Assembly: GCA_020432595.1 (NCBI GenBank)
Contig: JAGQGA010000173.1
Location: forward strand, 1-9,266
Origin: Anaerolineales bacterium
Lineage (GTDB): Bacteria; Chloroflexota; Anaerolineae; Promineifilales; Promineifilaceae
Length of the DNA: 9,266 nucleotides
Direction of reading: 5' to 3'
The notes beneath the pieces were generated by a model. That model made no database searches. It saw nothing but the letters and a program-made list of their open reading frames with translations, and was not told the origin of the DNA. The translations under genes and the position numbers were made by a program. This document shows, piece by piece, positions 1-6,022 of the stretch (position 1 is its first letter; every line of letters begins with the position of its first letter).

Positions 1-163
1 GGGTGGGGATGGTAAGGGCGTGGGAAACGGCCGTTATCATCCCCACACTCGGCGTCGTCCCCCCCTCAGCCAAATTATCGCACAGTTCCACCCGCGCCGC
101 CCCGCCTCCCTCCGCCGCCAGCGCCGATGCCAAGTCAGTCAGGCAAATTTCGATCTGTGTCAT
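1..163 (-). CDS. cutC: CutC family protein, N-terminal part (truncated by window edge)
   Basis: Read on the minus strand from the ATG at 163, this gives about 54 residues that run off the left edge of the window. The N-terminus MTQIEICLTD, then GAARVELCDN, LAEGGTTPSVGMI and a final TIPT match the first strand and loop of CutC, a TIM-barrel protein of about 240 residues originally linked to copper homeostasis. Its biochemical role is still debated. In-frame stops (TGA, TAG) lie directly before the ATG, so this is the first possible start. No strong Shine-Dalgarno is visible. A copy of the iterated palindrome lies at 26-35, read as Thr-Ala-Val. The family is known; the assignment here comes from recognising the N-terminal motifs only, because the rest is outside the window. 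Confidence 0.85.
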   Translation of the reverse strand, partial: MTQIEICLTDLASALAAEGGGAARVELCDNLAEGGTTPSVGMITAVSHALTIPT

Positions 164-209
164 CTATCACCATACTGAACATGGTCACAAAGTTACATTT
201 CTTTGCATC

Positions 210-284
210 CAAGTAACAAGTCGCAAGTGGCAAGTTTTATCGGCAAATGAAACTTGCCACCTGTTACTTGCCACTTGTTACTTA
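210..284. repeat. Heptamer-repeat hairpin array 1 (unit CAAGTNN)
   Basis: Four left-hand 7-base units (CAAGTAA, CAAGTCG, CAAGTGG, CAAGTTT; 210-237) are followed by a 12-base loop and five inverted units (250-284) ending in TTACTTA. The inner stem 227-237 with 250-260 is 11 bp and perfect. The array lies between the terminator of the beta-helix gene and the start of cutC, so it would form part of the cutC leader or promoter region. Its function is unknown. It shares period 7 and inverted layout with three other arrays in the window. Confidence 0.85.
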
Positions 285-291
285 CCCCAAC

Positions 292-320
292 AAAAAAGCT
301 GCCGCTTGGGGCGACAGCTT
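292..320 (-). terminator. Intrinsic terminator of the beta-helix gene
   Basis: On the minus strand AAGCTGTCGC and GCGGCAGCTT pair across a 5-base CCCAA loop, with one G-T wobble, and run into six T. It starts 27 bases after the stop codon of the beta-helix protein. This is a classic rho-independent layout and isolates that gene from cutC. Confidence 0.85.
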
Positions 321-347
321 TGATTGTAGCTGGATTCAACAGAAATG

Positions 348-1529
348 TTAGGAGCAGCCGTGGCAGTTACCGGCGTTCCAAACGTCGTTGCCACCCTGAA
401 CGGCCGTATTTCCGGCAAAGCTGCTGTTAATCAGGCTCATCGTCCCTTCATTGTTGACACCGCCGCCAAACGCCCCGGCGCGGTTGTTGGTAAACGTCGA
501 ACCCTTGATCTTGGCAATATCGTGGTTATCAATTGCCCCACCGTTGCCCAAACCGGTACTGTTGCCATCGAAGGTGCAGTTGGTCACAATAATTTGGCCG
601 CTCAGGTTGCGAATCGCGCCGCCAGCACCCAGGGCTGAATTGTGGCTAAACAGACAGTTGGAAATGCGAATGGTGCCGCTGGTGTTGTCAATGCCGGTTC
701 CGGCAGCATACGAGTTGTTATTTAGGAATTGGTCATCTTCTGACACCACCACCCCCTGCTCGGCGTTGTTGATGACCCCAACGGCACCGTTGCCGTTTTG
801 ATAGACATTGGCACTGCTTCTGACCGTGCCGCCATTGTTAAAAATTGCCATACCGATCACGGCATTCATGCCTGTGAAGCGGCTGCCGGTAACGGTCAAC
901 TGCCCCATTTCGTTAAAGATGCCACCGCCACGGTAAACGCCCTGATAATGGCTAAATTGGCTTTGGGCAACGGTTATGTTGCCGTTGTTGTTAAAAATAG
1001 CGGCTCCATTCGTAGCGTTGTTGTTGAGAAAGTCTACGTTGATTGCTTCCACATTGCCGCCATTGTTGTAAATGCCGCCGCCTTGTTCAGTGGGAATGGG
1101 GCCGTTGGTGTTGTTGTGCAGCGCCGCATTTTGCAGCTTCAGCGTGCCGCCGTCGTTATAAATGCCAGCGCCTTGGGTGCCGGTGCCGTGCTGTAGGGTA
1201 ACGTTGTTGAGTTCGGCATAGACACCGGGCTGCACGACCACCACTGGCCCCAGAAAATAGCCGTCAATGATGCTGGCGGCTGGAGCCACCCCGTTGATGA
1301 TAACGTTGTGGTGCAGGATGAGGTTTTCATTAAAAGTGGCGGCTGCCAAGCTAATTTCGGTGCAGTTGGGGTCATTAACGGCCGTTTGTATCGTAGGGTA
1401 CACCGCGCTGGGCACTGAGCAATTCGCCGCAAACGTCGCTACGGGTGCCACGCCCCAAAGCGCAACCAGTAGGCCAATCAGTGCTAAAAAGAGTTTGGAG
1501 GGTGTTTGAAAAAAAGATAAAGACTTCAT
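348..1529 (-). CDS. Secreted right-handed beta-helix (pectin-lyase fold) protein
   Basis: A 393-residue protein. Residues 1-35 form a Sec signal peptide: a basic start, then a hydrophobic run LFLALIGLLVALWG, and a small-residue cleavage region around ATFA. The mature part opens with a Cys-rich cap (C37, then YPTIQTAVNDPNC) common to bacterial beta-helix proteins, followed from about residue 110 by many coils of the type GGGIYNNGG and FxxNxA, as in Chlamydia-type Pmp repeats. It ends in a short tail containing CHGC, with no LPXTG or PEP-CTERM sorting signal seen. Start 1529 is preferred over 1565 because the extra 12 codons cover the purine-rich ribosome-binding region (AAGAGGAAC) and the signal peptide begins at MKSLSFF. 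It is probably secreted or cell-surface attached; ligand or substrate is unknown. No catalytic residues of pectate lyases could be identified. Confidence 0.85.
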   Translation of the reverse strand: MKSLSFFQTPSKLFLALIGLLVALWGVAPVATFAANCSVPSAVYPTIQTAVNDPNCTEISLAAATFNENLILHHNVIINGVAPAASIIDGYFLGPVVVVQPGVYAELNNVTLQHGTGTQGAGIYNDGGTLKLQNAALHNNTNGPIPTEQGGGIYNNGGNVEAINVDFLNNNATNGAAIFNNNGNITVAQSQFSHYQGVYRGGGIFNEMGQLTVTGSRFTGMNAVIGMAIFNNGGTVRSSANVYQNGNGAVGVINNAEQGVVVSEDDQFLNNNSYAAGTGIDNTSGTIRISNCLFSHNSALGAGGAIRNLSGQIIVTNCTFDGNSTGLGNGGAIDNHDIAKIKGSTFTNNRAGAFGGGVNNEGTMSLINSSFAGNTAVQGGNDVWNAGNCHGCS

Positions 1530-1558
1530 TGGATTTTCCGTTCCTCTTATATAAATCA

Positions 1559-1576
1559 GTACCAAAGTAATGGTAC
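1559..1576. promoter_or_regulatory. Inverted repeat upstream of beta-helix gene (possible operator)
   Basis: GTACCA, 6-base spacer, TGGTAC: a perfect 18-base dyad 30 bases upstream of the beta-helix start codon. AT-rich sequence with a TATATAAG stretch lies between it and the start. Position and symmetry fit an operator or a promoter-proximal hairpin. No regulator is identified and no convincing -35 box was found. Confidence 0.35.
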
Positions 1577-1744
1577 CACAGTACTAATAATAAAGAAGGA
1601 GTGTTAACAAACGGATTACAATCCAATGAAGAACCTGCCAGGAAATTTATGTTAAGTTATTATGTCGGGCTAAGAAGTTTTGACTTGAAAAAAGGCTTGA
1701 TTGCCTACTTCGGCAAGCGATAAACCGCCCGTCTACAAAATGGC

Positions 1745-1824
1745 ACCCGGCAAATCGGGCTTGGGGAGCGCACACCGACAAATCTAGCCCGATAAATCGG
1801 GCATCGTTCTGTAGCCCGGCGGCT
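1745..1824. repeat. Cluster of AGCCCG/CGGGCT inverted repeats downstream of the cupin gene
   Basis: The most regular member is GCCCGATAAATCGGGC at 1787-1802, a dyad with 7-bp arms and a 2-base centre. A weaker copy with 4-bp CCCG/CGGG arms lies at 1746-1759, and AGCCCGGCGGCT lies at 1813-1824. Read on the minus strand, ATTTATCGG, ATTTGTCGG and ATTTGCCGG recur as related words. The cluster begins 13 bases beyond the cupin stop codon, so it could act as a transcript end structure, but no T-run follows. It looks like a dispersed repeat family rather than a simple terminator. Confidence 0.55.
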
Positions 1825-1836
1825 CAGTGCCAAGTG

Positions 1837-2154
1837 TTATGTTTCCGCCGGAGCAAAGAAAACAAGTATGTCGAGTATTTCCTCAATGCTGTGGAAATAA
1901 TGTTCATCGTGAGCGGCGACAAAAACGATGCTGCCGGCCTGCACCGACTGGTTTTCCCCGGCCACATAAATCTGCCCGCGCCCGCTGACGATGTAGTACA
2001 CTTCATCTTCGTTGTGCGGCTGCTGTGGGTCTGCGGCTCCCACCTCCAAGGTGTATAGCCCCATGCTCATGGAGGGGACGCGCAAAAATTCCAGATACAG
2101 CTTGCCAGCATCAGCCCGCTGCTGGATGAGGTCGTTTGTTTCAAAAGCAATCAT
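1837..2154 (-). CDS. Small single-domain cupin protein
   Basis: A 105-residue protein covering one cupin barrel. Cupin motif 1 is PHNEDEVYYIVSGRG (residues 46-60), with H47 and E51 as likely metal ligands. The usual first histidine of HxH is Q45, a form seen in this short-cupin subgroup. Motif 2 is AGSIVFVAAHDEHYFHSI, with H85 as the third ligand. The end, LVFFAP, is typical. The substrate cannot be read from sequence; related proteins bind a metal and act as small oxygenases, isomerases or sensors. It is last in a minus-strand cluster after the AhpD-like enzyme and a small unknown protein, 42 bases after the latter. An 8-bp stem (2166-2173 with 2187-2194) fills that gap. The ribosome-binding site is weak, which fits translation within a longer mRNA. 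Confidence 0.85.
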   Translation of the reverse strand: MIAFETNDLIQQRADAGKLYLEFLRVPSMSMGLYTLEVGAADPQQPHNEDEVYYIVSGRGQIYVAGENQSVQAGSIVFVAAHDEHYFHSIEEILDILVFFAPAET

Positions 2155-2165
2155 CTTGTTAGGTC

Positions 2166-2194
2166 ATTGGCTCCGTTGTCCAGACCGAGCCAAT
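2166..2194. promoter_or_regulatory. Intercistronic stem-loop before the cupin gene
   Basis: ATTGGCTC (2166-2173) and GAGCCAAT (2187-2194) form a perfect 8-bp stem with a 13-base loop. It occupies most of the 42-base gap between the 94-residue unknown gene and the cupin start at 2154. It lacks a T-run. It could stabilise the upstream mRNA 3' end or limit cupin translation; this is inferred from position only. Confidence 0.4.
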
Positions 2195-2196
2195 GT

Positions 2197-2481
2197 TTAG
2201 TTGAAGGAAGCCAGCAGGGTGTTGCGGGTGTGGGGGGAGATGCAGGAAACGGCCGTTAAAAACCCCTCCACCTCCTCCACCGCCCCTGCTACTGCCAACT
2301 GCCGCCACTGCCACAGCGCCTCGGCAATTTCCGCCCGCTGCTCCAACAAATAGTTAAATTGGGCATCGCAAGCGGGGATGGGCGGTGGATAAAAGGCAAT
2401 TTCGTCGGCAATCCGCTGCTTTTCCGCTAACAATAGCACTTCTACCTTTTGCCATATCGTTGGTAAGTCACTTACAAACAT
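2197..2481 (-). CDS. Hypothetical protein, 94 residues
   Basis: Not recognised. The protein is short, mostly helical in appearance and acidic. Residues 10-29 form an amphipathic helix (WQKVEVLLLAEKQRIADEIA), a Pro-rich turn PPPIPAC follows at 32-38, and a second helical stretch rich in Glu, Ala and Trp runs from 41 to 74. No signal peptide or membrane segment is seen. The start at 2481 is chosen because GGAAGG lies at suitable spacing before it. An upstream ATG at 2544 would translate the intergenic repeat instead. It lies between the AhpD-like gene (80-base gap) and the cupin (42-base gap), so the three are probably co-transcribed. A palindrome copy at 2248-2257 is read as Thr-Ala-Val (residues 76-78). 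Confidence 0.65.
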   Translation of the reverse strand: MFVSDLPTIWQKVEVLLLAEKQRIADEIAFYPPPIPACDAQFNYLLEQRAEIAEALWQWRQLAVAGAVEEVEGFLTAVSCISPHTRNTLLASFN

Positions 2482-2496
2482 CTTGTGCCTTCCTTC

Positions 2497-2563
2497 AAAA
2501 TGGGACGCGGACAAACACGGCCGAACACGAATGAATCTGGGCAATCTGCGAAATCTTTGATTT
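2497..2563. repeat. REP-like element copy 1 (ACACGGACRA-type units)
   Basis: It runs from AAAATGGGAC to AATCTTTGATTT and aligns with a second copy at 3163-3219, apart from two short indels in the middle. Both contain 10-base units of the type ACACGGACAA. Copy 1 touches the stop codon of the AhpD-like gene at one end and the ribosome-binding site of the 94-residue gene at the other, filling the 80-base gap. Confidence 0.7.
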
Positions 2564-3146
2564 ACCGCCCCATTGCATGATATTCCGGGTTAGGGAGCAT
2601 TCCTGTAGCCGAGGCCAGCCGATTGGTGAAGTTGTACATGGCCGCAATTTCGGCAATGTCAAAAATTGCCTGCTCGGAAAAGCCCATGCTTTTGAGGTGC
2701 TCAATGTCGGCCGGGCTACAGTCGCGGGGATGGCTGGTGATTTTGACAGCGTAGTCGAGCATGGCCGTAGTGCGCTCATCCAAACCAGCCCGCTGATAAT
2801 CAAAGGTGATGCGGTCGCCCAGCACCGGATTTTCCAAATGGCGGCGCAGGTCGGCACCGTGGCTGACCAGACAGTATAGGCAGCCATTTTCAGCCGACAC
2901 CACCACGCTAATCATCTCCCGCTCCGCCAACGTTAGTTCCGATTCACCCTGGGTTAGCTCGCGGAAATGATTGAACCAGTGGCTAAAGTGGGTGGGGCGG
3001 ATCATATAGCCGCGAAAGACGTTGGGCACAAACCCCAAATATTCATACGCCTTGCTAAACAATTTGCGAAAGCTGGGGTCAAGCTGCTCGTCATTGGGCA
3101 GGGTAAACCAGCTAATTGGCTCGTCGGTTTCCATAAAGTTGATCAT
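2562..3146 (-). CDS. AhpD-like peroxidase-related enzyme (carboxymuconolactone decarboxylase family)
   Basis: A 194-residue protein matching the TIGR01926-type uncharacterised peroxidase-related enzymes of the AhpD/CMD superfamily. The N-terminal part has LFSKAYEYLGFVPNVFRGY (residues 29-47), the usual lead helix. The active-site motif is E86-N-G-C89-L-Y-C92-L-V-S-H96, the CxxCxxxH redox centre of alkylhydroperoxidase D. The C-terminal half has the expected helical repeat, including GFSEQAIFDIAEIAAMYNFTNRLA (about 159-182). It is cytoplasmic, with a likely thiol-dependent peroxidase or reductant role; the true substrate of this subgroup is not established. The start at 3146 is chosen for AAGAGGAG just upstream; the longer reading from 3194 would translate a repeat. 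It is the first gene of a minus-strand cluster with the 94-residue unknown and the cupin, and is divergent from the MutS-like gene. Confidence 0.9.
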   Translation of the reverse strand: MINFMETDEPISWFTLPNDEQLDPSFRKLFSKAYEYLGFVPNVFRGYMIRPTHFSHWFNHFRELTQGESELTLAEREMISVVVSAENGCLYCLVSHGADLRRHLENPVLGDRITFDYQRAGLDERTTAMLDYAVKITSHPRDCSPADIEHLKSMGFSEQAIFDIAEIAAMYNFTNRLASATGMLPNPEYHAMGR

Positions 3147-3162
3147 TGTTATACTCCTCTTA

Positions 3163-3219
3163 AAAATGGGACACGGACGAACACGGACAAACACGGAAAA
3201 TCTGTGACATCTTTGATTT
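3163..3219. repeat. REP-like element copy 2 (ACACGGACRA-type units)
   Basis: It contains ACACGGACGA, ACACGGACAA and ACACGGAAAA as consecutive 10-base units (3171-3200), then TCTGTGACATCTTTGATTTT. It matches 2497-2563 except for indels. On the minus strand it leads directly into the ribosome-binding site of the AhpD-like gene, the same position that copy 1 holds for the next gene. Confidence 0.7.
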
Positions 3220-3261
3220 TTATTCTTCGTGGTGTGCCACTGCTCATGGTGTCTCCTTGGT

Positions 3262-3330
3262 AAATAGGAGGCAGATTCTCCTGATGTCTCTCTCTTTATC
3301 AGGAAAATCAGGTAAATCTGCGTCCTATTT
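3262..3330. repeat. Long inverted repeat in the divergent spacer
   Basis: The left arm 3262-3285 and right arm 3307-3330 are each 24 bases and pair with 3 mismatches (AAATAGGAxGCAGATTxxCCTGAT). The loop contains a TC-rich stretch. An alternative inner pairing TCCTGAT/ATCAGGA (3279-3285 with 3298-3304) is also possible. It lies between the divergent AhpD-like and MutS-like genes, away from both start codons, so a dispersed repeat is more likely than a terminator. Confidence 0.65.
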
Positions 3331-3387
3331 TCATTTCTCTTAATCTCTCAGTCCGCAATTATACCGGTTTTGGGCTAGAATGGGGGG

Positions 3388-5238
3388 ATGGATGCAAAGC
3401 AGAAACGATTGCAAGGCTTATTGCGGCAGATTACGCGGGTGGAGGGACGATTGGTGGGGCTGCGGCGGCAAAGTGAGCGATTAACGGCCGTTCGTCTCAC
3501 CCTCTTCTTTCTCGGTGGCGTCGGCAGTGGAGCTATCTTTATCACTCTCGGTGCCGCCGTTTGGGCAGCCACCTTCCTCCTCTTTTTCGTGCCCTTTGTA
3601 GTGGCCGTGGTTGTGCATCGGCGGCTAGAGCGCAGTCTGCGGCGGCATCAAGTGTGGCTACAGCTAAAACAGCATCAGGTAGCGCGAATACGGCTTGATT
3701 GGGCGGTGCTCCCGCTGCCCACCGTGGCTGACCCGCCTGCTGACCACCCGTTTGCCCGTGATTTTGACTTGCTGGGGGCGCGTTCGCTGCATCATTTGCT
3801 GCAAACGGCCGTTTCCCACGAAGGCAGCCAGCGCTTGGCCGACTGGCTGCTCAACCCCGTGCCCGACCTTGCCACCACCCAGCGGCGGCAAAACCAGGTG
3901 CGGGAGCTGCAGGCCAAACCGCTGTTCCGCGACAAGCTTGCCCTCAACGCCCGGCTGCTGGAAGACAAAAGCGGCGGTTGGGCGGGGCAGCCGCTGCTTG
4001 ACTGGCTACAGCAGCCCACCGTGCCACCGCAGACGCGCCACATCTTGTGGTTGCTGGCTGGGCTGGGGTTGCTCAATTTGGGGCTGTTGTTGGGCAACGT
4101 GCTGGCGGGTTGGGCGGCGTGGTGGGTTGTCCCCGCGCTGCTTTATGCGGCCATTTTTATGCTGGCCTCCCGTCGTTCGCAGTCACTGTTTAAGGAGGCG
4201 TGGTTTGTGGAGACGCGGCTGCGGCAATTAACGGCCGTTTTCCACCTCCTCGAAACCTTTCACCACGCTGGCTCACTGGCCGAATTGGTTGCCCCTTTGC
4301 AAACGGCCGAAAAACGGCCGTCGCATCTGCTGCGCCGTGTCAGCCGCATTGCCGCTGCGGCCGGCATTCAAAACAACCCCGTGCTGTGGCTGCTGCTCAA
4401 CTTTTTCACCCCCTGGGATCTCTATTTTGCCTATCGGCTAGATCAGGCGCGGCAAACGCTGGCCGAACTGCTGCCTGGCTGGTTGGATTGCTGGTATGAA
4501 TTGGAGGCGCTGGGTTCCCTGGCAAACTTTGGCTATCTCAACCCGGCCACAACTTACCCCACGTTTGTGGCCGCCAGCAGCGACGTGAGTTGTTTTGCTG
4601 CCACCCAAATTGCCCACCCACTGTTGCCTGAGGCCGGGCGCGTGGGCAACGATTTTCGCATCAAGCGCGTGGGGCAACTGTTTATCCTCACTGGCTCCAA
4701 TATGTCGGGAAAAAGCTCGTTTCTACGGACGCTGGGGGTGAATTTGTGCCTGGCCTATGCGGGTGGGCCGGTGCTGGCAAACAGCTTAACGACGGCACTT
4801 TTTCGGCCGTTTGCCGCCATTCGCGTCACCGATTCGGTAGTGGATGGCTTTTCCTATTTTTATGCCGAGGTGCGGCGGCTGCGGGCGTTGCTTGATGCGC
4901 TGCAACAGCCCGGTGCACTCCCGTTGTTCTTTCTGATTGACGAAATTTTTCGCGGCACTAACAACCGAGAGCGGCTTATCGGCAGCCGCGCCTATATTCA
5001 GGCGCTGGTGGGGCAAAACGGGGTGGGGCTGATTGCCACCCATGATTTAGAGCTGGTGCAGTTGGCCGACGAGATGCCCGACATTGCCAATAATCACTTT
5101 CGGGATGAGGTGGTAGCGGGGCAAATGGTGTTTGATTACACCCTGCGCCCTGGCCCCTCTCCCACTACCAACGCCCTCAAAATCATGCGGCTGGCGGGGC
5201 TGCTGCCAGAGGGGAGTGGGGAAATTGGGCTGGGTTAA
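3388..5238 (+). CDS. MutS-like ATPase with membrane segments
   Basis: A 616-residue protein. The C-terminal part is a MutS-type ABC ATPase: Walker A GSNMSGKSS (G436-S444, K442 catalytic), then D482-SVVDGFSYFYAE (signature loop), Walker B LFFLIDE (D518, E519) followed by IFRGTNN, and the switch histidine H552 in ATHD. The N-terminal mismatch-recognition and connector domains of true MutS are absent. Instead there are basic coiled segments (1-35), two hydrophobic spans at about 37-77, and two more at about 219-262. A MutS core or lever-like helical region covers about 135-210 and 270-400. The protein is therefore probably anchored in the cytoplasmic membrane with a cytosolic ATPase; this class is known in several phyla but its function is not. 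A TAGAAT box at 3376-3381 sits only 7 bases before the ATG, so a leaderless mRNA is possible. Its 3' end converges on the recombinase gene. Confidence 0.88.
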   Translation: MDAKQKRLQGLLRQITRVEGRLVGLRRQSERLTAVRLTLFFLGGVGSGAIFITLGAAVWAATFLLFFVPFVVAVVVHRRLERSLRRHQVWLQLKQHQVARIRLDWAVLPLPTVADPPADHPFARDFDLLGARSLHHLLQTAVSHEGSQRLADWLLNPVPDLATTQRRQNQVRELQAKPLFRDKLALNARLLEDKSGGWAGQPLLDWLQQPTVPPQTRHILWLLAGLGLLNLGLLLGNVLAGWAAWWVVPALLYAAIFMLASRRSQSLFKEAWFVETRLRQLTAVFHLLETFHHAGSLAELVAPLQTAEKRPSHLLRRVSRIAAAAGIQNNPVLWLLLNFFTPWDLYFAYRLDQARQTLAELLPGWLDCWYELEALGSLANFGYLNPATTYPTFVAASSDVSCFAATQIAHPLLPEAGRVGNDFRIKRVGQLFILTGSNMSGKSSFLRTLGVNLCLAYAGGPVLANSLTTALFRPFAAIRVTDSVVDGFSYFYAEVRRLRALLDALQQPGALPLFFLIDEIFRGTNNRERLIGSRAYIQALVGQNGVGLIATHDLELVQLADEMPDIANNHFRDEVVAGQMVFDYTLRPGPSPTTNALKIMRLAGLLPEGSGEIGLG

Positions 5239-5273
5239 TGGGGTGGTTTGGGTGGGAGTGGCAAATTTGATGC

Positions 5274-5326
5274 GTAGTGCGTAGTGCGTGGTGCGTGCTG
5301 TTTACGCACCACGCACCACGCACTAC
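5274..5326. repeat. Heptamer-repeat hairpin array 2 (unit GCGTRGT)
   Basis: Units GCGTAGT, GCGTAGT, GCGTGGT and GCGTGCT begin at 5272. After a 7-base loop (5297-5303) come inverted units GCACCAC, GCACCAC and GCACTAC. Arms 5274-5296 and 5304-5326 pair at 22 of 23 positions. It lies in the 115-base gap between convergent genes, where such a stem could stop transcripts from both sides, although no T-run is present on either strand. Confidence 0.9.
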
Positions 5327-5353
5327 GTTAGAAGCCAAAAAGAGCCTTTGCCG

Positions 5354-5902
5354 TCACGCTTGCTGCGCCAAAATTTGCGCCACAATGGGTTCGATGGCTT
5401 GGGCGGGGCGGCTGTTGGCGGTGGGCGGGGCAAGGATGATGAGTTCGACACCGCATTCGCCGCACAGCGTCAGCAGCATTTCTAAACCGGAGCGGGAGAG
5501 GCGGTCGTGGCTGGAAAGCACGACCCGGTCGAGCTTGTAGGCACAAATTGCTTTGATGAGCGACACCAAACCGGGCAAACGGCCGTTTTCCGCGCTGGCC
5601 GTGTCGGAAAAAACAAGCGGTTTCCAGCCCCGTTCCTGGCAATAGGCGGCGAGTCGTTGAAGTTGTTCGTCAAGCTGGTTGGCTTCGGAAACATCCATGA
5701 CGCGGGCATAAACGGCCGTTGTCTCCCCCACCTTTCTCTCTTCGATGGGCTGCCCCACCAGCCGCTGCAATTTTGCCAGGTCATAGCGCCGGTGTCCGGC
5801 TGGCGTGCGTTCCGCCTTCAGCTTCCCCTCCACATCCCAGCGCCGCAGGGTGGTAATAGACACGCCCAAAATCTGAGCCGCTTTTGCAATTGAAACATTC
5901 AT
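5354..5902 (-). CDS. IS607-type MerR-HTH / serine recombinase, probable catalytic-site loss
   Basis: A 182-residue protein. Residues 2-50 are a MerR-like winged helix: IAKAAQILGVSITTLRRW, then EGKLKAERTPAGHRRYD. Residues 62-160 are a small serine-resolvase domain: TAVYARV, LDEQLQRLAAYCQERGW and DRVVLSSHDRLSRSGLEML. This order is that of IS607-family transposases (TnpA). In that family, as in gamma-delta resolvase, the nucleophilic serine directly follows YARV. Here the residue is M69, with D70 next and the nearest serine at S72; the spacing to the conserved EQ downstream is unchanged, so this is a substitution and not a shift. R67, D133-R134 and R137 are kept. No tnpB or element ends are seen nearby. 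It may therefore be a domesticated DNA-binding protein or a decaying transposase. The start at 5902 has GGCGAGA upstream and puts the helix-turn-helix at the very N-terminus. Confidence 0.85.
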   Translation of the reverse strand: MNVSIAKAAQILGVSITTLRRWDVEGKLKAERTPAGHRRYDLAKLQRLVGQPIEERKVGETTAVYARVMDVSEANQLDEQLQRLAAYCQERGWKPLVFSDTASAENGRLPGLVSLIKAICAYKLDRVVLSSHDRLSRSGLEMLLTLCGECGVELIILAPPTANSRPAQAIEPIVAQILAQQA

Positions 5903-5942
5903 AAGTTTATCTCGCCAATATCGTGTCAACAGCCACAATTTT

Positions 5943-5997
5943 AACCAGTTGTGCCGCTATAAAACCAGTTGCGCCAAAATTGCATACTTTTTGCGCC
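5943..5997. promoter_or_regulatory. Direct repeats in the divergent recombinase/DUF1800 spacer
   Basis: AACCAGTTGTGCC (5943-5955) and AACCAGTTGCGCC (5963-5975) repeat at a 20-base interval, and a third partial copy TTGCGCC (5991-5997) lies 22 bases further on. These are about two helical turns apart, as expected for side-by-side protein binding. A CACAA/TTGTG dyad (5934-5938 with 5949-5953) overlaps the first copy. The adjacent MerR-HTH recombinase is the obvious candidate binder, but this is inference. Confidence 0.5.
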
Positions 5998-6022
5998 ACA
6001 TTTTGTACCATGCCCCCAATCG

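Larger units (their letters stand above)
1530..1836. other. Non-coding spacer between beta-helix gene and cupin gene
   Basis: A 307-base stretch with no credible gene. It holds the 18-base dyad near the beta-helix promoter, an AT-rich part at about 1580-1700, a small stem (TTGCC 1701-1705 with GGCAA 1712-1716), and a cluster of AGCCCG-type inverted repeats from 1745 to 1824 described separately. Confidence 0.7.

Noticed and set aside
210..284. Heptamer arrays as CRISPR-like arrays.
   Set aside because: Units are 7 bases long and contiguous with no unique spacers, and the second half is inverted.
345..638. Plus-strand open frames within the beta-helix region (345-638, 451-801, 798-1196).
   Set aside because: They are antisense by-products of the repetitive beta-helix coding sequence.
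1534..1565. An earlier ATG start for the beta-helix protein.
   Set aside because: It would add 12 residues before a textbook signal peptide and would cover the ribosome-binding region.
5274..5326. Heptamer hairpin as an intrinsic terminator for the convergent genes.
   Set aside because: The stem is strong, but neither strand shows a T-run after it. It is kept as a repeat, with termination only a possibility.
5354..5902. A complete IS607 insertion sequence.
   Set aside because: No tnpB-like gene and no recognisable element ends flank the recombinase-like gene within the window.
5924..5929. A perfect TTGACA box (minus strand) upstream of the recombinase-like gene.
   Set aside because: Any properly spaced -10 box would fall on or after the start codon at 5902, so it cannot drive the full-length gene.
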